Below, in pieces: positions 40,922 to 52,303 of a DNA stretch of 64,000 bases. Made by a program: the position numbers and the translations under genes. The notes below the pieces were generated by a model. It had not been told where the DNA came from, made no database searches, and was given only the letters and a program-made list of their open reading frames with translations. How positions within the stretch are numbered: the first letter of the stretch is position 1; every line of letters begins with the position of its first letter. Source of the DNA: Septoria linicola (Eukaryota; Ascomycota; Dothideomycetes; Mycosphaerellales; Mycosphaerellaceae); NCBI GenBank assembly GCA_024114885.1, contig CP099419.1, positions 2,170,001-2,234,000 on the forward strand, read 5' to 3'.

Positions 40922-42370
40922 TCAATCGCCTCGCCGTCTCTTTGATCCAGTATGTCCATTCGTCTCATAGTCGCCATTGACAACATCTTCACCACCAGCG
41001 AACTCCAACTCATCAGCTTGTGCAGTGCTCTTCCTCCTGAATTGACCCGCACCAACAGCTACAATCTCATCTTCGCTGTCGGATTCGCCCATGTCCAGCA
41101 GCACCGGCATGCGGAACTCCTCGCCTGATTTCACCGTGCCATCTTTCACATTTCTGCCTTCTCGTGCCAGCTGCTCTTCGTCGACCGTGAGCACGTCCAC
41201 GTCTTCATCTTCCTGATCCAATCGCCTCTTCTGCAATTCAGACATGTCGTGGATGTCGAACTCGTCTTCCTTTTCGATGTACTCCACATTCTCCTCAACT
41301 TCAACGAAGTCTGGCGCGAGGGCCGACCATCTCTGTGGTGTATTGATTGACCACAGATAAACGCGACCAGTTTCGACTCCAGTCGCAGCAACAAATGGCC
41401 GCGTCGGATGCCATTCCACTGCTCCTAGCTCCTCCTTCGGTCCTTCCAAGATTTTCACCAATGACCCATGCCCTCGCTCCCAGATGTAGATGTCGTGGTT
41501 CATCAGAGTTGATGCCATGACATAGTCGGCGTTGCTGCTGAAAGATACGTGGTTCCACGAGAGACGGTTCACCACGTCCTGAAACTTGTGCTCAACCTCC
41601 AGACGTATGCTGTCGGGTTGCAGATTTGGGGCCGTAAGATCGGGCAGTCTGATTGTGCGAATGATTGTGTCAGAGGCATTGACAAGCAGATCTCGGCCTG
41701 AACTGCTCAATCTTATGAGCAAAATAGGCTTGCTGCATAGCCTATTGCTGTAGACAGTCTCCCGCGTCGTGGTATTGATCACGTTCAGCCATCCCTTGGT
41801 GGTGCCTGTGATGATATGGGAGCCATTTGGTGTAAATGCAGCCACAGTCGTGAAGTGCTTTGCATCTGCCTTTTCGCCACTCTCCTCGTGGGGAGCGCGT
41901 TTGGGGAGATTCGGAAGGGCCATTTGCTTGACCTGCTTCTCGTCGGTGAAGTCTGCCAGCACTGGCCTGTACTCGTACAATGCCGCAACACACATTTTGT
42001 GATTGTCTGGGTGCAATTCCGCAATGTACACCGGGGCACCCAAATTGACGGTGCGCACTCGACTGCCATCAGACAGATCCCATAGAATGACCTTCCAGTC
42101 AATGCTGCTGCTCAGCAGATAGCGGCCAGTCCTTTCCCACGACAGCGACTGCACCGTCCGCCCACCTGTGTGGCCTTTGAGCTTGCGCGCGACGCCATTG
42201 GTCTCGAGGTCGAAGATGGCAATGGTCCCCTTCGCAGTGCCCGAGGCCAGCAGGTCGCCGCGGTGGGAGAAGCGAATGCACACAGCCTGGCCGGACGATC
42301 GCAGACGGGCCACCAGCGTTTCGGGAATGTCCTGCGCGAGCAACACGGGATCTGACAACGGCAGGTTCAT
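40922..42370 (-). CDS. swd1: COMPASS (Set1C) WD40 subunit Swd1/RbBP5
   Basis: The 482-residue single-exon protein is a WD40 propeller needed for assembly of the Set1 complex, which methylates histone H3 lysine 4. The N-terminal blades carry recognisable repeats: AVCIRFSHRGDLLASGTAKG, VQSLSWERTGRYLLSSSIDW and a GTTKGWLNV-type blade, with the last near VYLWSINTPQRW. The C-terminal 130 residues are acidic and disordered (DEEDVDVLTVDEEQLAREG), as in RbBP5 where this part contacts the other core subunits. Its start lies 907 bp from the rpb1 start on the opposite strand, so the two transcription-linked genes share one promoter region. Confidence 0.92.
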   Translation of the reverse strand: MNLPLSDPVLLAQDIPETLVARLRSSGQAVCIRFSHRGDLLASGTAKGTIAIFDLETNGVARKLKGHTGGRTVQSLSWERTGRYLLSSSIDWKVILWDLSDGSRVRTVNLGAPVYIAELHPDNHKMCVAALYEYRPVLADFTDEKQVKQMALPNLPKRAPHEESGEKADAKHFTTVAAFTPNGSHIITGTTKGWLNVINTTTRETVYSNRLCSKPILLIRLSSSGRDLLVNASDTIIRTIRLPDLTAPNLQPDSIRLEVEHKFQDVVNRLSWNHVSFSSNADYVMASTLMNHDIYIWERGHGSLVKILEGPKEELGAVEWHPTRPFVAATGVETGRVYLWSINTPQRWSALAPDFVEVEENVEYIEKEDEFDIHDMSELQKRRLDQEDEDVDVLTVDEEQLAREGRNVKDGTVKSGEEFRMPVLLDMGESDSEDEIVAVGAGQFRRKSTAQADELEFAGGEDVVNGDYETNGHTGSKRRRGD

Positions 42371-43277
42371 GGTCTGCTGCCTAGAAGTGAGTCATGTATA
42401 GAGCAGTCACGGCGCGTTGCTGTTACTGTATCGCCATGCATGTGAGGTGAAACAGATGAAGACGAATGGAAGCCAGTCAAGGCCAGGCTTGACAGTACTT
42501 CTACAGTCTGGTGGCCGTGCGATGAACACTTGCCTCCACTGGTGCTGCTGTTCAACAGGCTGTCCACACTTTGACTGGTAACATGCAGTGCAGACGTATG
42601 TACAGTACAGCTTACACTCTCACCCACAGAGCCTCCGTCAGCTGCGAGAGACCGTCGGACAACGATTGGATGACATGAGATCGAAATGCAGCAAGTGAGA
42701 GTTGCAGGGAGAGTCATCAGACAGCAGCGTGCACGGACGTTCTGTCGTTGCGGCTCTGCGGGTCTACGAATCCGCTTTCTCCAAGACAACGAGCCAGGCT
42801 TCAATCACTTCTACACCCACCTCCCTCCGCGACAACATCATCGATTTCGCCGGCTTCGCGCGCGATTTCGCCATATTCGAGTCTGGACATCACGGGAGGA
42901 CTCCACGCGCGTTTTTCTCGGTCGCTGGCGGGCCACGATTGACACACGAGCGGCGCGCCTCTGTCGCCCCGACGGCATTCTTACCACGCGCCCAGCGCAG
43001 TAATACCATCACCGAGCATCGAACTAGCGACTATATCGCCATAATAGCGACGCGACGGAGTGGATTGGTGTGCGTCAGGCGCCGCGGCGGCCTTTAGTGA
43101 GGTTGTGAGGTGTTGACAGGGGAGGAGTGGCGGACAGCACGTAGAGGAAGTGAGGAATTGGCGACGCGCATCCATCTGCATCAAGGGCGAGATCTGCTCG
43201 TGCGTGACGACTAAGAAGGTCGCAATCGCGCCTCACGAAAGTATCGACACTGTCGATACGCATCTGCAATCGCCAAT
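42371..43277. promoter_or_regulatory. Divergent promoter region swd1-rpb1
   Basis: 907 bp separate the two start codons. No TATA box is obvious on either side. Short open frames around 42686-43184 are not supported as genes. Confidence 0.5.
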
Positions 43278-46200
43278 ATGTCGAACTTCGCTCACTCAGA
43301 TGCTCCGCTCAAGACGGTGCAGGAGATCCAATTTGGACTCTTCTCACCCGAAGAGATCAAGAGCATGAGTGTCTGTCACATCGAGTACCCCGAAACGATG
43401 GACGAGCAACGCCACCGGCCACGCGAGAAGGGTCTGAACGACCCGAAGCTGGGCACCATTGACCGCAGTCAAATGTGTGCCACCTGTGGTGAAAGCCAGC
43501 AGGAGTGTCCTGGACACTTTGGTCACATTGAGCTGGCGGTCCCTGTGTATCACGTCGGTACGTTGAAGCTCACAAATGCACCCGTCATGCCATAGCAATT
43601 GCTGACTTTCTTACCAAGGCTTCATCACCAAGATCAAAAAGATTCTCGAGTCTGTGTGTCACAACTGCGGAAAGCTCTTGGAAGATGAAGTAAGTTATCA
43701 CTCTTTCCCATCACAGCGGTAAGTCTTTTTTTTTGTTCTAGTGCTTACGTGAATTCCCACAGCGCAATCCTCACTTTGCGCTTGCCATTAAGATTCGCGA
43801 CCCAAAGCGACGGTTCGAGGCCATCACTCGGCTGTGCAAGCCGAAGATGGATTGTCAACCTGATGAGCCTCCGTCAGACGACAAGAACTTCGGCGACGAC
43901 CCGAAGAAGCCTCAGCTGGCCGGTCATGGCGGTTGTGGTAACACGCAGCCTACTATCAGGAAAGAGCAGTTGAAGCTGGTGGGCACGTGGAAGCTGGGCA
44001 AGAACGAGGATACTGGTGAGGATAACGGGCCAGAGAAGCGAGTCATCACGCCTCAGATGGCCCTCAACGTCTTTCGTCTCATCAGTGAGACTGATCAGAT
44101 CCGCCTGGGACTGAACACGGAATACGCAAAGCCAGATTGGATGATCCTCACAGTCCTACCTGTTCCACCTCCCGCGGTACGACCTAGTATTTCTGTGGAT
44201 GGCACCAGCCAGGGTATGCGTTCCGAGGACGATTTGACGTACAAGCTGTCTGATATCATCCGCGCCAATTCCAACGTGCGGAGAGCTGAGCAAGAAGGCT
44301 CCCCAGCACATATCACGGAGGAGTTCACGACTCTGCTGCAATACCACGTTGCAACATACATGGACAACGATATCGCAGGCTTGCCAAAGTCGATTCAGAA
44401 GTCCGGTCGACCTCTGAAAGCCATTCGTGCTCGACTGAAGTCGAAGGAGGGTCGTCTGCGTGGTAACTTGATGGGCAAGCGAGTCGACTTCTCGGCACGT
44501 ACTGTCATTACAGGTGACCCAAACCTCGACCTTGACCAGGTCGGTGTGCCTAGATCTACGGCCAGAGTCCTGACATTTCCGGAGCGAGTCACCCCATACA
44601 ACAGGCACAAGCTGAAGCAGCTCGTCCTTAACGGTCCTACCGAGCATCCGGGAGCAAAGCATATCATTCGAGACGATGGCTCAAGAATTGATTTGCGGTA
44701 CCATAAGCGAGCTGGAGAGATCGACCTCCAATATGGATGGATTGTCGAGCGCCACATCGTCGACGGTGATTATATCATCTTCAACCGTCAGCCGTCGTTG
44801 CACAAGGAGTCCATGATGGGTCACAGAGTCAAGGTGATGCCATACTCGACCTTCCGACTCAATTTGTCGGTGACGTCGCCTTACAACGCAGATTTCGATG
44901 GTGATGAGATGAACTTGCATGTTCCGCAAAGCCATGAGACTCGTGCAGAAGTGGCGAACTTGTGTGCTGTGCCGCACAACATTGTCTCCCCACAGAAGAA
45001 CGGCCCTCTCATGGGTATCGTACAAGACACTATGGCTGGTATCTACATGATGACCAAGCGCGACACGATGATGGACTACGAGCAGGTCATGAATATTATG
45101 CTCTGGGTACCAGGCTGGGACGGCATTGTGCCACAGCCGGCCATCTTGAAGCCTGTGCCACGCTGGACCGGCAAGCAGATCATGTCGATGGGCCTTCCTC
45201 CTGGACTCAACATCATGAAGCTCGGAGATGACGAGGATCATATTTCCCTGGCCGAATCAGATGCGTCGATCTTGATTCAAAATGGTGAGCTCATCTGGGG
45301 CCGCCTCACAAAGAAGCTTGTTGGTGCTTCTGGAGGAGGTGTCGTCCATCTCATCTTCAACGACCGTGGTCCTGACGCCACTGTCGAATTCTTCAACGCC
45401 GCGCAGCGTATAGTATGCTACTGGCTATTGCACCACGGATTCAGTGTGGGAATTGGTGACACCATCCCAGACGCCGAAATGGTGCTCGCCATTGAGCAGA
45501 ACATTGTCAAAGAGAAAGCGACTGTCGATGGCTACATGCGCGAGGTGCAGTCCGATGAGATGGAGGCACTGCCTGGTATGACAATTCGTGAGACATTCGA
45601 ATCACAAACCAAGGCTGCGCTGGACAATGCCCGTAACAACGCCGGTGATGCGGCTTACAAGGGCATGAAGCCTTGTAACAACGTCGGAGTCATGGTCAAG
45701 GGTGGTTCCAAAGGCTCTACTACCAACGTGTCACAAATGACTGCAGCTGTCGGCCAGCAATCTCTGGAAGGCAAACGTCTACCTTTCGGTTTCAAGGATC
45801 GTGTGCTGCCACACTTCCCCAAGGACGACTACTCGCCTGCATCAAGAGGTTTCGTAGAAAACTCTTACCTCCGTGGTCTCACCCCACAGGAGTTCTTCTT
45901 CCACGCCATGGGTGGTCGTGAAGGTCTCATCGATACCGCTGTCAAGACTGCAGAGACTGGTTACATCCAGCGTCGTCTGGTCAAGGCCCTCGAGGAGATC
46001 ATGATCAAGTACGATGGAACAGTAAGAAATTCGCTTGGCGACATCCTGCAATTCGTCTACGGCGAGGATGGTCTTGATGCAACATTCATTGAAGGCCAAG
46101 CACTATCCATCATCAAGCAATCCCACAAAGCCTTCGACAAAAAGTACAAGATCGATGTGATCAATCCCGCTACCAAGGACCAAAAGCTGTCGCCGAACGT

Positions 46201-49200
46201 TCTGGAGCTTGCCGCTGCTCTCCGTGGAGACGTTGAGGTACAGGAACTGTTCGACATGGAGTACGAAGCCATCAAGAATGATCGTGAAAAGATCCGACAA
46301 GGACTTGATGACCCATCGGATCAACGCTTCTTGCCACTGAATGTCTCGAGAATGATTCAAAACGCCCGAGACAAGTTCAAGATCAACGACAACAGCAAGA
46401 GTGATCTCGACCCGAGGGAGACCATTCCAAAGGTCGCTGCCTTGCTTGACCGTCTGAAGATCATTCGTGGAGACGATGCCCTGACTCTGGAAGCAGATCT
46501 GAACGCCACACTCTTGTGCAAAGCACTCTTCCGATCGAGATTGGCGTTCAAGCGAATCGTCAACGAAGACAAGCTTAGCAGACTCGCGTTGGACAACATC
46601 CTTGGTGACATTGAGAACCGTTTCTTGCGCGCACTGGTCAGTCCTGGCGAGATGGTCGGTGTCCTGGCTGCCCAGTCCATCGGTGAGCCGGCCACTCAGA
46701 TGACGCTCAACACTTTCCATTTGGCTGGTGTGACTGCAAAGACGACCACAAAGGGTGTACCACGTCTCAAGGAAATCTTGAACGTTGCCGACAACATCAA
46801 GACGCCCAACATGAAGGTATTCCAGGAGCCACACACCACTACCAAGCAGGATACCGCGAAATTGCTGCGATCCAAGGTTGAGTTCACCAGCTTGCGAGGT
46901 GTCACAGATGCGGCAGAAATCTACTACGATCCTGATGTGCAGAGCACTGTCATCGAGGAAGATCGCGACATGGTTGAGTCATACTTCATCATTCCCGAAG
47001 AAGGCGAAAACCCTGACGCGCAGAGCAAGTGGATGCTGCGATTCGTCCTTGGTCGTCGGCAATTGCTCGATAAGGGTCTGACTGTCACCGACGTTGCGCA
47101 CAAGATCAGAGAGACCTATCCCAAGGACGTTGCCGTCATTTTCTCAGACGACAACTCCGACGAGATGGTGGTCCGTGTACGCATGACTAATCAAGCCGAC
47201 AAAGAAGAGGAAGGCAATGAGTCTTCAGAAGATGACACCCTGAAGCAGTTGTCTGAGCACATGCTTGATAACGTGGTCCTTCGCGGTGTCTCTGGTGTTC
47301 GTCGTGTGTTCGTGTCAAAGGATCTCAGCATGGTTGAGGAGGCCGATGGCAAGCTCGTCAAGAGCAAGAACGACAAAGCATGCGAGGAGTGGTACCTGGA
47401 CACCGATGGTATCAATCTCAAAGACGTGCTCGCAGTCGAAGGCGTCGACAGCACCCGAACGACTTGCAATCACTTCCAGTCGACCATGAGAGTCTTCGGT
47501 ATTGAGGCTGTCCGTGCTTCTCTCATGCGAGAACTCAAAGACGTGCTGACAAACGATGGTTCTTACGTCAATCACCGACACATGGCTATCCTTTGTGATG
47601 TCATGTGTGCTCGAGGAGAGCTGATGGCAGTCACTAGACATGGTATCAACCGAGCAGACACTGGTGCATTGATGCGTTGTTCCTTCGAAGAGACTGTCGA
47701 GATCTTGTTTGAAGCAGCTTCTTCTGGTGAGCTTGACGATTGCCGCGGTGTCTCTGAAAACATCATTCTTGGACAGCTTGCACCAAGTGGCACTGGCGAG
47801 TTCGATATGTTGATTGACAGAGAAATGCTCAAGAGCGTAGCCCCAAGGGCAGAGCAAATTCCGATGGCCATGGGCGGAGGAGCAATGTCTCCAATGGCTG
47901 CGGGTGCGATGACACCGTACGACATGGGCTCACCAATGTCGGACAGCGGCCTTACTGGACCAGACTACGGAGCCTCCTTCTCGCCAATTATCAATCCTGG
48001 CCAAGACGAAGGTGGTGGCCTCACTTCTTACGGCGGTGGCTTTGGCGGCATGTCGCCTTACAGCGGTGGCATGAGTCCAGGTTACGCGCCTCAGTCACCT
48101 TTCAGTGGTATGTCACCTGCTTCGCCCGGGTACGGCGGTGGATATTCGCCCACTTCACCTTCATTTGGAGGCGGTTATTCTCCCACGAGTCCTGGAGGGG
48201 CGCTCACCAGTCCGGCATATCAGATGGGCTCTCCAGGAGGATACAGCCCAGCGTCACCGGCGTACAGTAAGTATTGTGCATTGCTCAAGGCCAGGCAAGA
48301 CCTGTTCCCAGAAGCGTTGCTAATAGCGATCCAGGCCCTACTTCTCCCTCATATTCTCCGACGAGTGAGTCACGACATGGAAGATGTGTCCCGCGAATGA
48401 TCGCTAATATGATGTCCAGGTCCAGCGTGGTCCGGCAGTGGTGGAAGCAAGGTTTCGCCGACCTCACCCTCTTACTCCCCGACGAGTGAGGACCCCCAAG
48501 CTCGCCTTCTGCCTCTGATTCCTGCTGACTGCTTAAACCAGGTCCTTCGTACAGCCCAGCGTCGCCAAATTAGTAAGCTTGAAGATGGTACACCTGTTTT
48601 GGACTCTTCACTGACCTCTCTCACAGCTCCCCGACCTCACCCTCTTACTCGTAAGCTGAACAAGAAACATTACTTCCAAATTCTGATTCGATTGCTGACC
48701 TTCCAAGACCCACAAGCCCAAATTACTCGTAAGTTTGATAACTCTGTCGATATCATCATTACTTCTATGAGCGTTTACTGACCTGTGCATAGGCCCACTT
48801 CTCCAGCCCATCAGCCTGGAAGTGCGGTTTCTCCGCAGTACAGTAAGCTTTGCAAAATGCCAGAAGGCTCCCCCATTTTTTTTTAAGATCGCACTGACAT
48901 CTCTACTGGCCCTACTTCCCCGCAATATAGCCCGACGTCGCCAGCTTACGGGGGCCGAGGTGCTGCCAGTACCTCACCTACATCGTAAGAACCTTAGTAC
49001 TCACGATTTCGAGGCATTTGCTGACCAATGCTCTCCTCTCTAGGCCGTCGTACAGCCCGACCTCGTAAGTAGAGCTATGAGACAAGGCCCAACGTCTGAG
49101 ACCTATGCTGACTGATTGTAGGCCGGTTTACAGTCCGACGTCGCCATCTGGGCAGAACGGGTACTCTCCAAGCTCGAATAAGGCGTCACCCACTTCACCG

Positions 49201-49307
49201 CAATATAGCCCTACTTCGCCGCAATAGTTTGTGTCAAATGCATCGTGAGAGTCACGGACATCACTGACTTGCTCTCTAGCTCGCCCGCAAGTCCCAAAGA
49301 CGAGTAA
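43278..49307 (+). CDS. rpb1: RNA polymerase II largest subunit Rpb1, thirteen exons
   Basis: Exons: 43278-43557, 43619-43689, 43763-48266, 48335-48364, 48420-48485, 48542-48572, 48627-48650, 48708-48728, 48793-48842, 48888-48984 (or 48909-48984), 49044-49064, 49122-49226, 49280-49307, totalling 1,775 (or 1,768) residues. Rpb1 forms half of the active centre. The N-terminal zinc site starts MCATCGESQQECPGH (about residue 66), the metal-A loop is NADFDGDEMN near nt 44885-44914, and the bridge-helix region includes GREGLIDTAVKTAETGYIQR. The C-terminal domain begins near nt 47880 with degenerate, Gly-rich heptads and then YSPTSPx repeats, ending SPASPKDE. The last ten introns are all within the CTD and interrupt the Tyr or Ser codon of the YSPTSPx heptad. 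The exact start of exon 10 is uncertain because no AG stands at the expected site. The final donor is GTTTGT; ignoring it would end the protein at TAG 49227. Confidence 0.9.
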
Positions 49308-50132
49308 CGGAACCTTCCCATAGATCTGTCCGATTTGCAGTTCTATTTCACTACGACGGAAGAGAATCGGCATGGCGACAACTGGGCGTACTCTTCGCTG
49401 AGCACACGTTCATGAGCGCTCACGACTCTACCGGATTCAACCACTGTAACAACAACCACATCCAGCGTTCATGTAGCATTGGGGGACGGCGTCAGTCTGC
49501 TTCCGAAAATGATTTCCTTCTTGGACATAGAGCAAGAAGAAAAAAAAGGAAGCTTGAAGAAGCTTGACGAGATGTTTCGACAAGAAAGAGCAGGCCGCGA
49601 GAGATGCCTGTTGAACGTTTTGTCTTTTGCAACAGAATGACACCCAGTAAAGGCATGTTGCCATAGGTGCAGGCAGTCGGCAATATGAAAGTAGTGCAGC
49701 TGCTGAGATTGATGCAGAGCTCATGCATAAGATTCTTTCTCTCCTCGTATCGTCTTTGCCGCGTTATCATGTTGATTCCCCTGCCTGAAGCATGGGTTCC
49801 TGGTCGTTATAATGAACACCCATCTTGCACACTTCACGCGCGCTCATCTGTTTTCGCGTTCATCGCCATGTAAGCCTTGTAATATGGTGATGCACGTGGC
49901 ACACGGACGCCGTTAGTCAACGCGAATTTCTCCCGCGTCTCGAATTCATCTTCGCATTTCGGAGTATTACAATGCAACACCACGGTCACAAACGAGCATG
50001 CACACTGCACTCAGCACCAACAAGTACCAATAAAGATCAATGCAAGAACCCCCGCGTCTTGGGCAATATCTACCACAAATCCTGAGACTTCAAGAATAAA
50101 AAGGCACAACCCACAAGCATTTCCCATCAAGA
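49308..50132. other. Intergenic region rpb1-thg1
   Basis: Overlapping short frames only. The thg1 leader (49950-50132) is A/C-rich. No other feature. Confidence 0.45.
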
Positions 50133-51005
50133 ATGGCCAACACCGAATTCTCCTACGTCAAATCCTTCGAACTTCCCGACTCCTTACCACCCTCCAACTT
50201 CATCGTCGTGCGCATCGATGGCCGAGGCTTCAGCAAACTTTGCAAAAAATACCGCTTCGCCAAACCCAACGACCGACGCGCCATCGACCTAATGAACAGC
50301 GCTGCTCTTGAAGTCGTGAAAAGTTTCCAAGATATCATCCTCGCATACGGTCAAAGCGACGAGTATAGTTTCGTTTTTGGTGAAGGAACGCAGATCTGGG
50401 AGAGACGGAGTGCCAAGTTGGCGACGAGTGTGGCGAGTCTGTTCACAGCGGAGTATGTGATGCAGTGGAACGACCCTAAATTCTTCGGAGGCAATGCTGA
50501 GGAGGGTAAGGAGAAGGTCGAATTAACGAGACCTTTCCCTTCGTTCGACGGGAGATGTGTATGTTATCCCAAGAAGAAGATTCTGCGAGATTACTTGGCG
50601 TGGAGGCAAGCAGATTGCCATATTAACAATTTGTACAATACGACGTTTTGGAGTATGGTATTGAAGGGCGAGGGAATGAGTGGGACGGCAGCGGAGGAGG
50701 AGTTAAAGGGGACGTTGGCGAAGGATAAGAATGAGATTTTGTGGAGTCGGTATGGGATCAATTACAATAACGAGGATGCGGTGTGGAGGAAGGGAACTGT
50801 GGTTTACCGAGCGTATGATGATGAGGAGAATGGAGCAGACGGGCAGGGGAAGGCGCAGAAAGTGACTGCGAGGCCCCAGAGCAAGTCGCAATTGGAGAAG
50901 GAGAGGAAGCGAAAAATGAAGGCGAGGATTGTGGTTGAGCATACTGATATCATTGGGGATGACTTCTGGAACAAGAGGCCATATATTCTGGGAACTGGCG
51001 AGTGA
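50133..51005 (+). CDS. thg1: tRNA-His guanylyltransferase
   Basis: The 290-residue single-exon protein adds the essential G at position -1 of tRNA-His by 3'-5' nucleotide addition (EC 2.7.7.79). The N-terminal motif VVRIDGRGFSKLCKKYRF (about residues 25-42) and the metal-binding GQSDEYSFVF (about 73-82) form the palm-type active site. They are followed by PSFDGRCVCYP and the HINNLYNTTFW block typical of Thg1. The C-terminal part includes a Lys/Arg-rich linker (KSQLEKERKRKMKARIVVEH) and the ending DFWNKRPYIL. The first third of the coding strand is C-rich and the rest G-rich. Confidence 0.93.
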   Translation: MANTEFSYVKSFELPDSLPPSNFIVVRIDGRGFSKLCKKYRFAKPNDRRAIDLMNSAALEVVKSFQDIILAYGQSDEYSFVFGEGTQIWERRSAKLATSVASLFTAEYVMQWNDPKFFGGNAEEGKEKVELTRPFPSFDGRCVCYPKKKILRDYLAWRQADCHINNLYNTTFWSMVLKGEGMSGTAAEEELKGTLAKDKNEILWSRYGINYNNEDAVWRKGTVVYRAYDDEENGADGQGKAQKVTARPQSKSQLEKERKRKMKARIVVEHTDIIGDDFWNKRPYILGTGE

Positions 51006-52303
51006 GAGATCTGCTTGTGCCGACCACCTGGTTTGCCTTTCCGATACTCTTCTGCGATACGCTGGCTATCCACCAACTGCGGCATGCTCTACTCCACTTC
51101 CAGCAACATGGCCCTAGCATCACCTCCGGAACAGCTTCGCGGTCTCCTCTCTCCAGTCCGCCGTGCTCACGAGCGCTTGTGCCTCAACCGGATCCAGCCG
51201 AAGGAGGTCGATCAGTAGCAGAATGCAAAGCGCCTGGCTAAGGAAGCTCAGGACTTGAGACCTCTTCCTCCGGCTCCAGAGCCCTTCCGCATGCTGTACG
51301 TTCTCGCACATGCTGAGGAGGCTGACCAGAACAGCTGCTTGGATGATTCTGGCGAGGATAGTTGGGAGGACAGCAACGCTCGTCTTGTTACAGTTGCTGA
51401 TCCAGGCAATGAGCAGCGGCGGCAGCAATTGGGCGAAGCCAATTCTTGGAGCTCGCATGTGCAGTTGCATCTCTTCAAGGCTTTTACGGGGGTCATGTGC
51501 CTTGACAGCAAGCGACGGCGCTGCTTGGTTCTCGCTCCGCGAGAAGACCTGACATTCTGCGGAGGCAACTGTAGCCATTTCGCTGCCGAACGTTGTGGTG
51601 CGGCTCGAAAGAGCAGTAGAGGGCACGGTGGTACTCTTGTAGTGCCTGGAGAGCTCCAATGTTCCAATGTTGTTATTGAGGTCCCGAAGGAAGACTGCGA
51701 ACAAAAGACATCTTCCACCAGTCTCAGCCTTGTGCGTCCACATAAGCCAGCGCGACACGCTAGCTCTCCCAACATGGTTCAACAAACCCGGATGCTGTGG
51801 CACGAGACGCTTGAGATGCGAACTCTACAGCTCTTGCGGAGAAAGCATATGCTTGCGCTCCTGTTACCCCACATGCAGCCATAGCTCTATACAGTGGTCT
51901 TGCATGTGACAGTGAAGCTCCGGCCTTGCTCATTGGTGCCTGATAATTGTGCAGAGACAGGTGGAGCTGTGGTGCAGCATATTGTGCGTGCTCGTTGCGC
52001 CTGCAGTGTTTCACGAACAGCCACAACCCAGAGATGGTCCCACTGGTGGGTTTGTTGTCTCGCGTCCGAGCAAGCAGACGAAGAAGATCTCAGCTGTAGA
52101 TTCAAGCAGGCAAGGATGTCCGGTCCGAGTCCGTCCGTTCACCTTAACATTGACCACAACCGAAATCCGCTTTACTCTCGTCTTTGCACATTCTCCTGTA
52201 TTTCCACTACGTACATCATGCATAGATCGCATGTATATTGCTAATCAGCAGCAGGGTATCACTTTAACATCGAATCATCAAGTCCAAATCAAAAGAAAAA
52301 TCA
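51006..52303. other. Region between thg1 and the membrane-protein gene
   Basis: Contains two long overlapping antiparallel open frames (minus 51120-51803, plus 51255-51884), described in the next entry. No RNA gene or repeat is visible. Confidence 0.4.
51120..51803 (-). CDS. Hypothetical open frame, possible membrane-associated protein
   Basis: A 227-codon minus-strand frame contains two hydrophobic stretches (FAQLLPPLLIAWIS and VLPTILARIIQAAVLVSLL) and a third (QALCILLLIDLL), then a charged tail ending KLFRR. A 209-codon frame on the opposite strand overlaps it almost fully. Two such frames by chance are unlikely, so one may be real, and the hydrophobic pattern makes the minus strand slightly more attractive. 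There is no recognised family, and the proposed start is not an ATG. Confidence 0.25.
   Translation of the reverse strand: MPQHPGLLNHVGRASVSRWLMWTHKAETGGRCLLFAVFLRDLNNNIGTLELSRHYKSTTVPSTALSSRTTTFGSEMATVASAECQVFSRSENQAAPSLAVKAHDPRKSLEEMQLHMRAPRIGFAQLLPPLLIAWISNCNKTSVAVLPTILARIIQAAVLVSLLSMCENVQHAEGLWSRRKRSQVLSFLSQALCILLLIDLLRLDPVEAQALVSTADWREETAKLFRR

Noticed and set aside
49225..49227. TAG at 49225-49227 as the end of Rpb1
   Set aside because: Splicing from GTTTGT (49227) to CTCTCTAG (49279) restores the typical CTD ending SPASPKDE; the unspliced stop would truncate mid-heptad.
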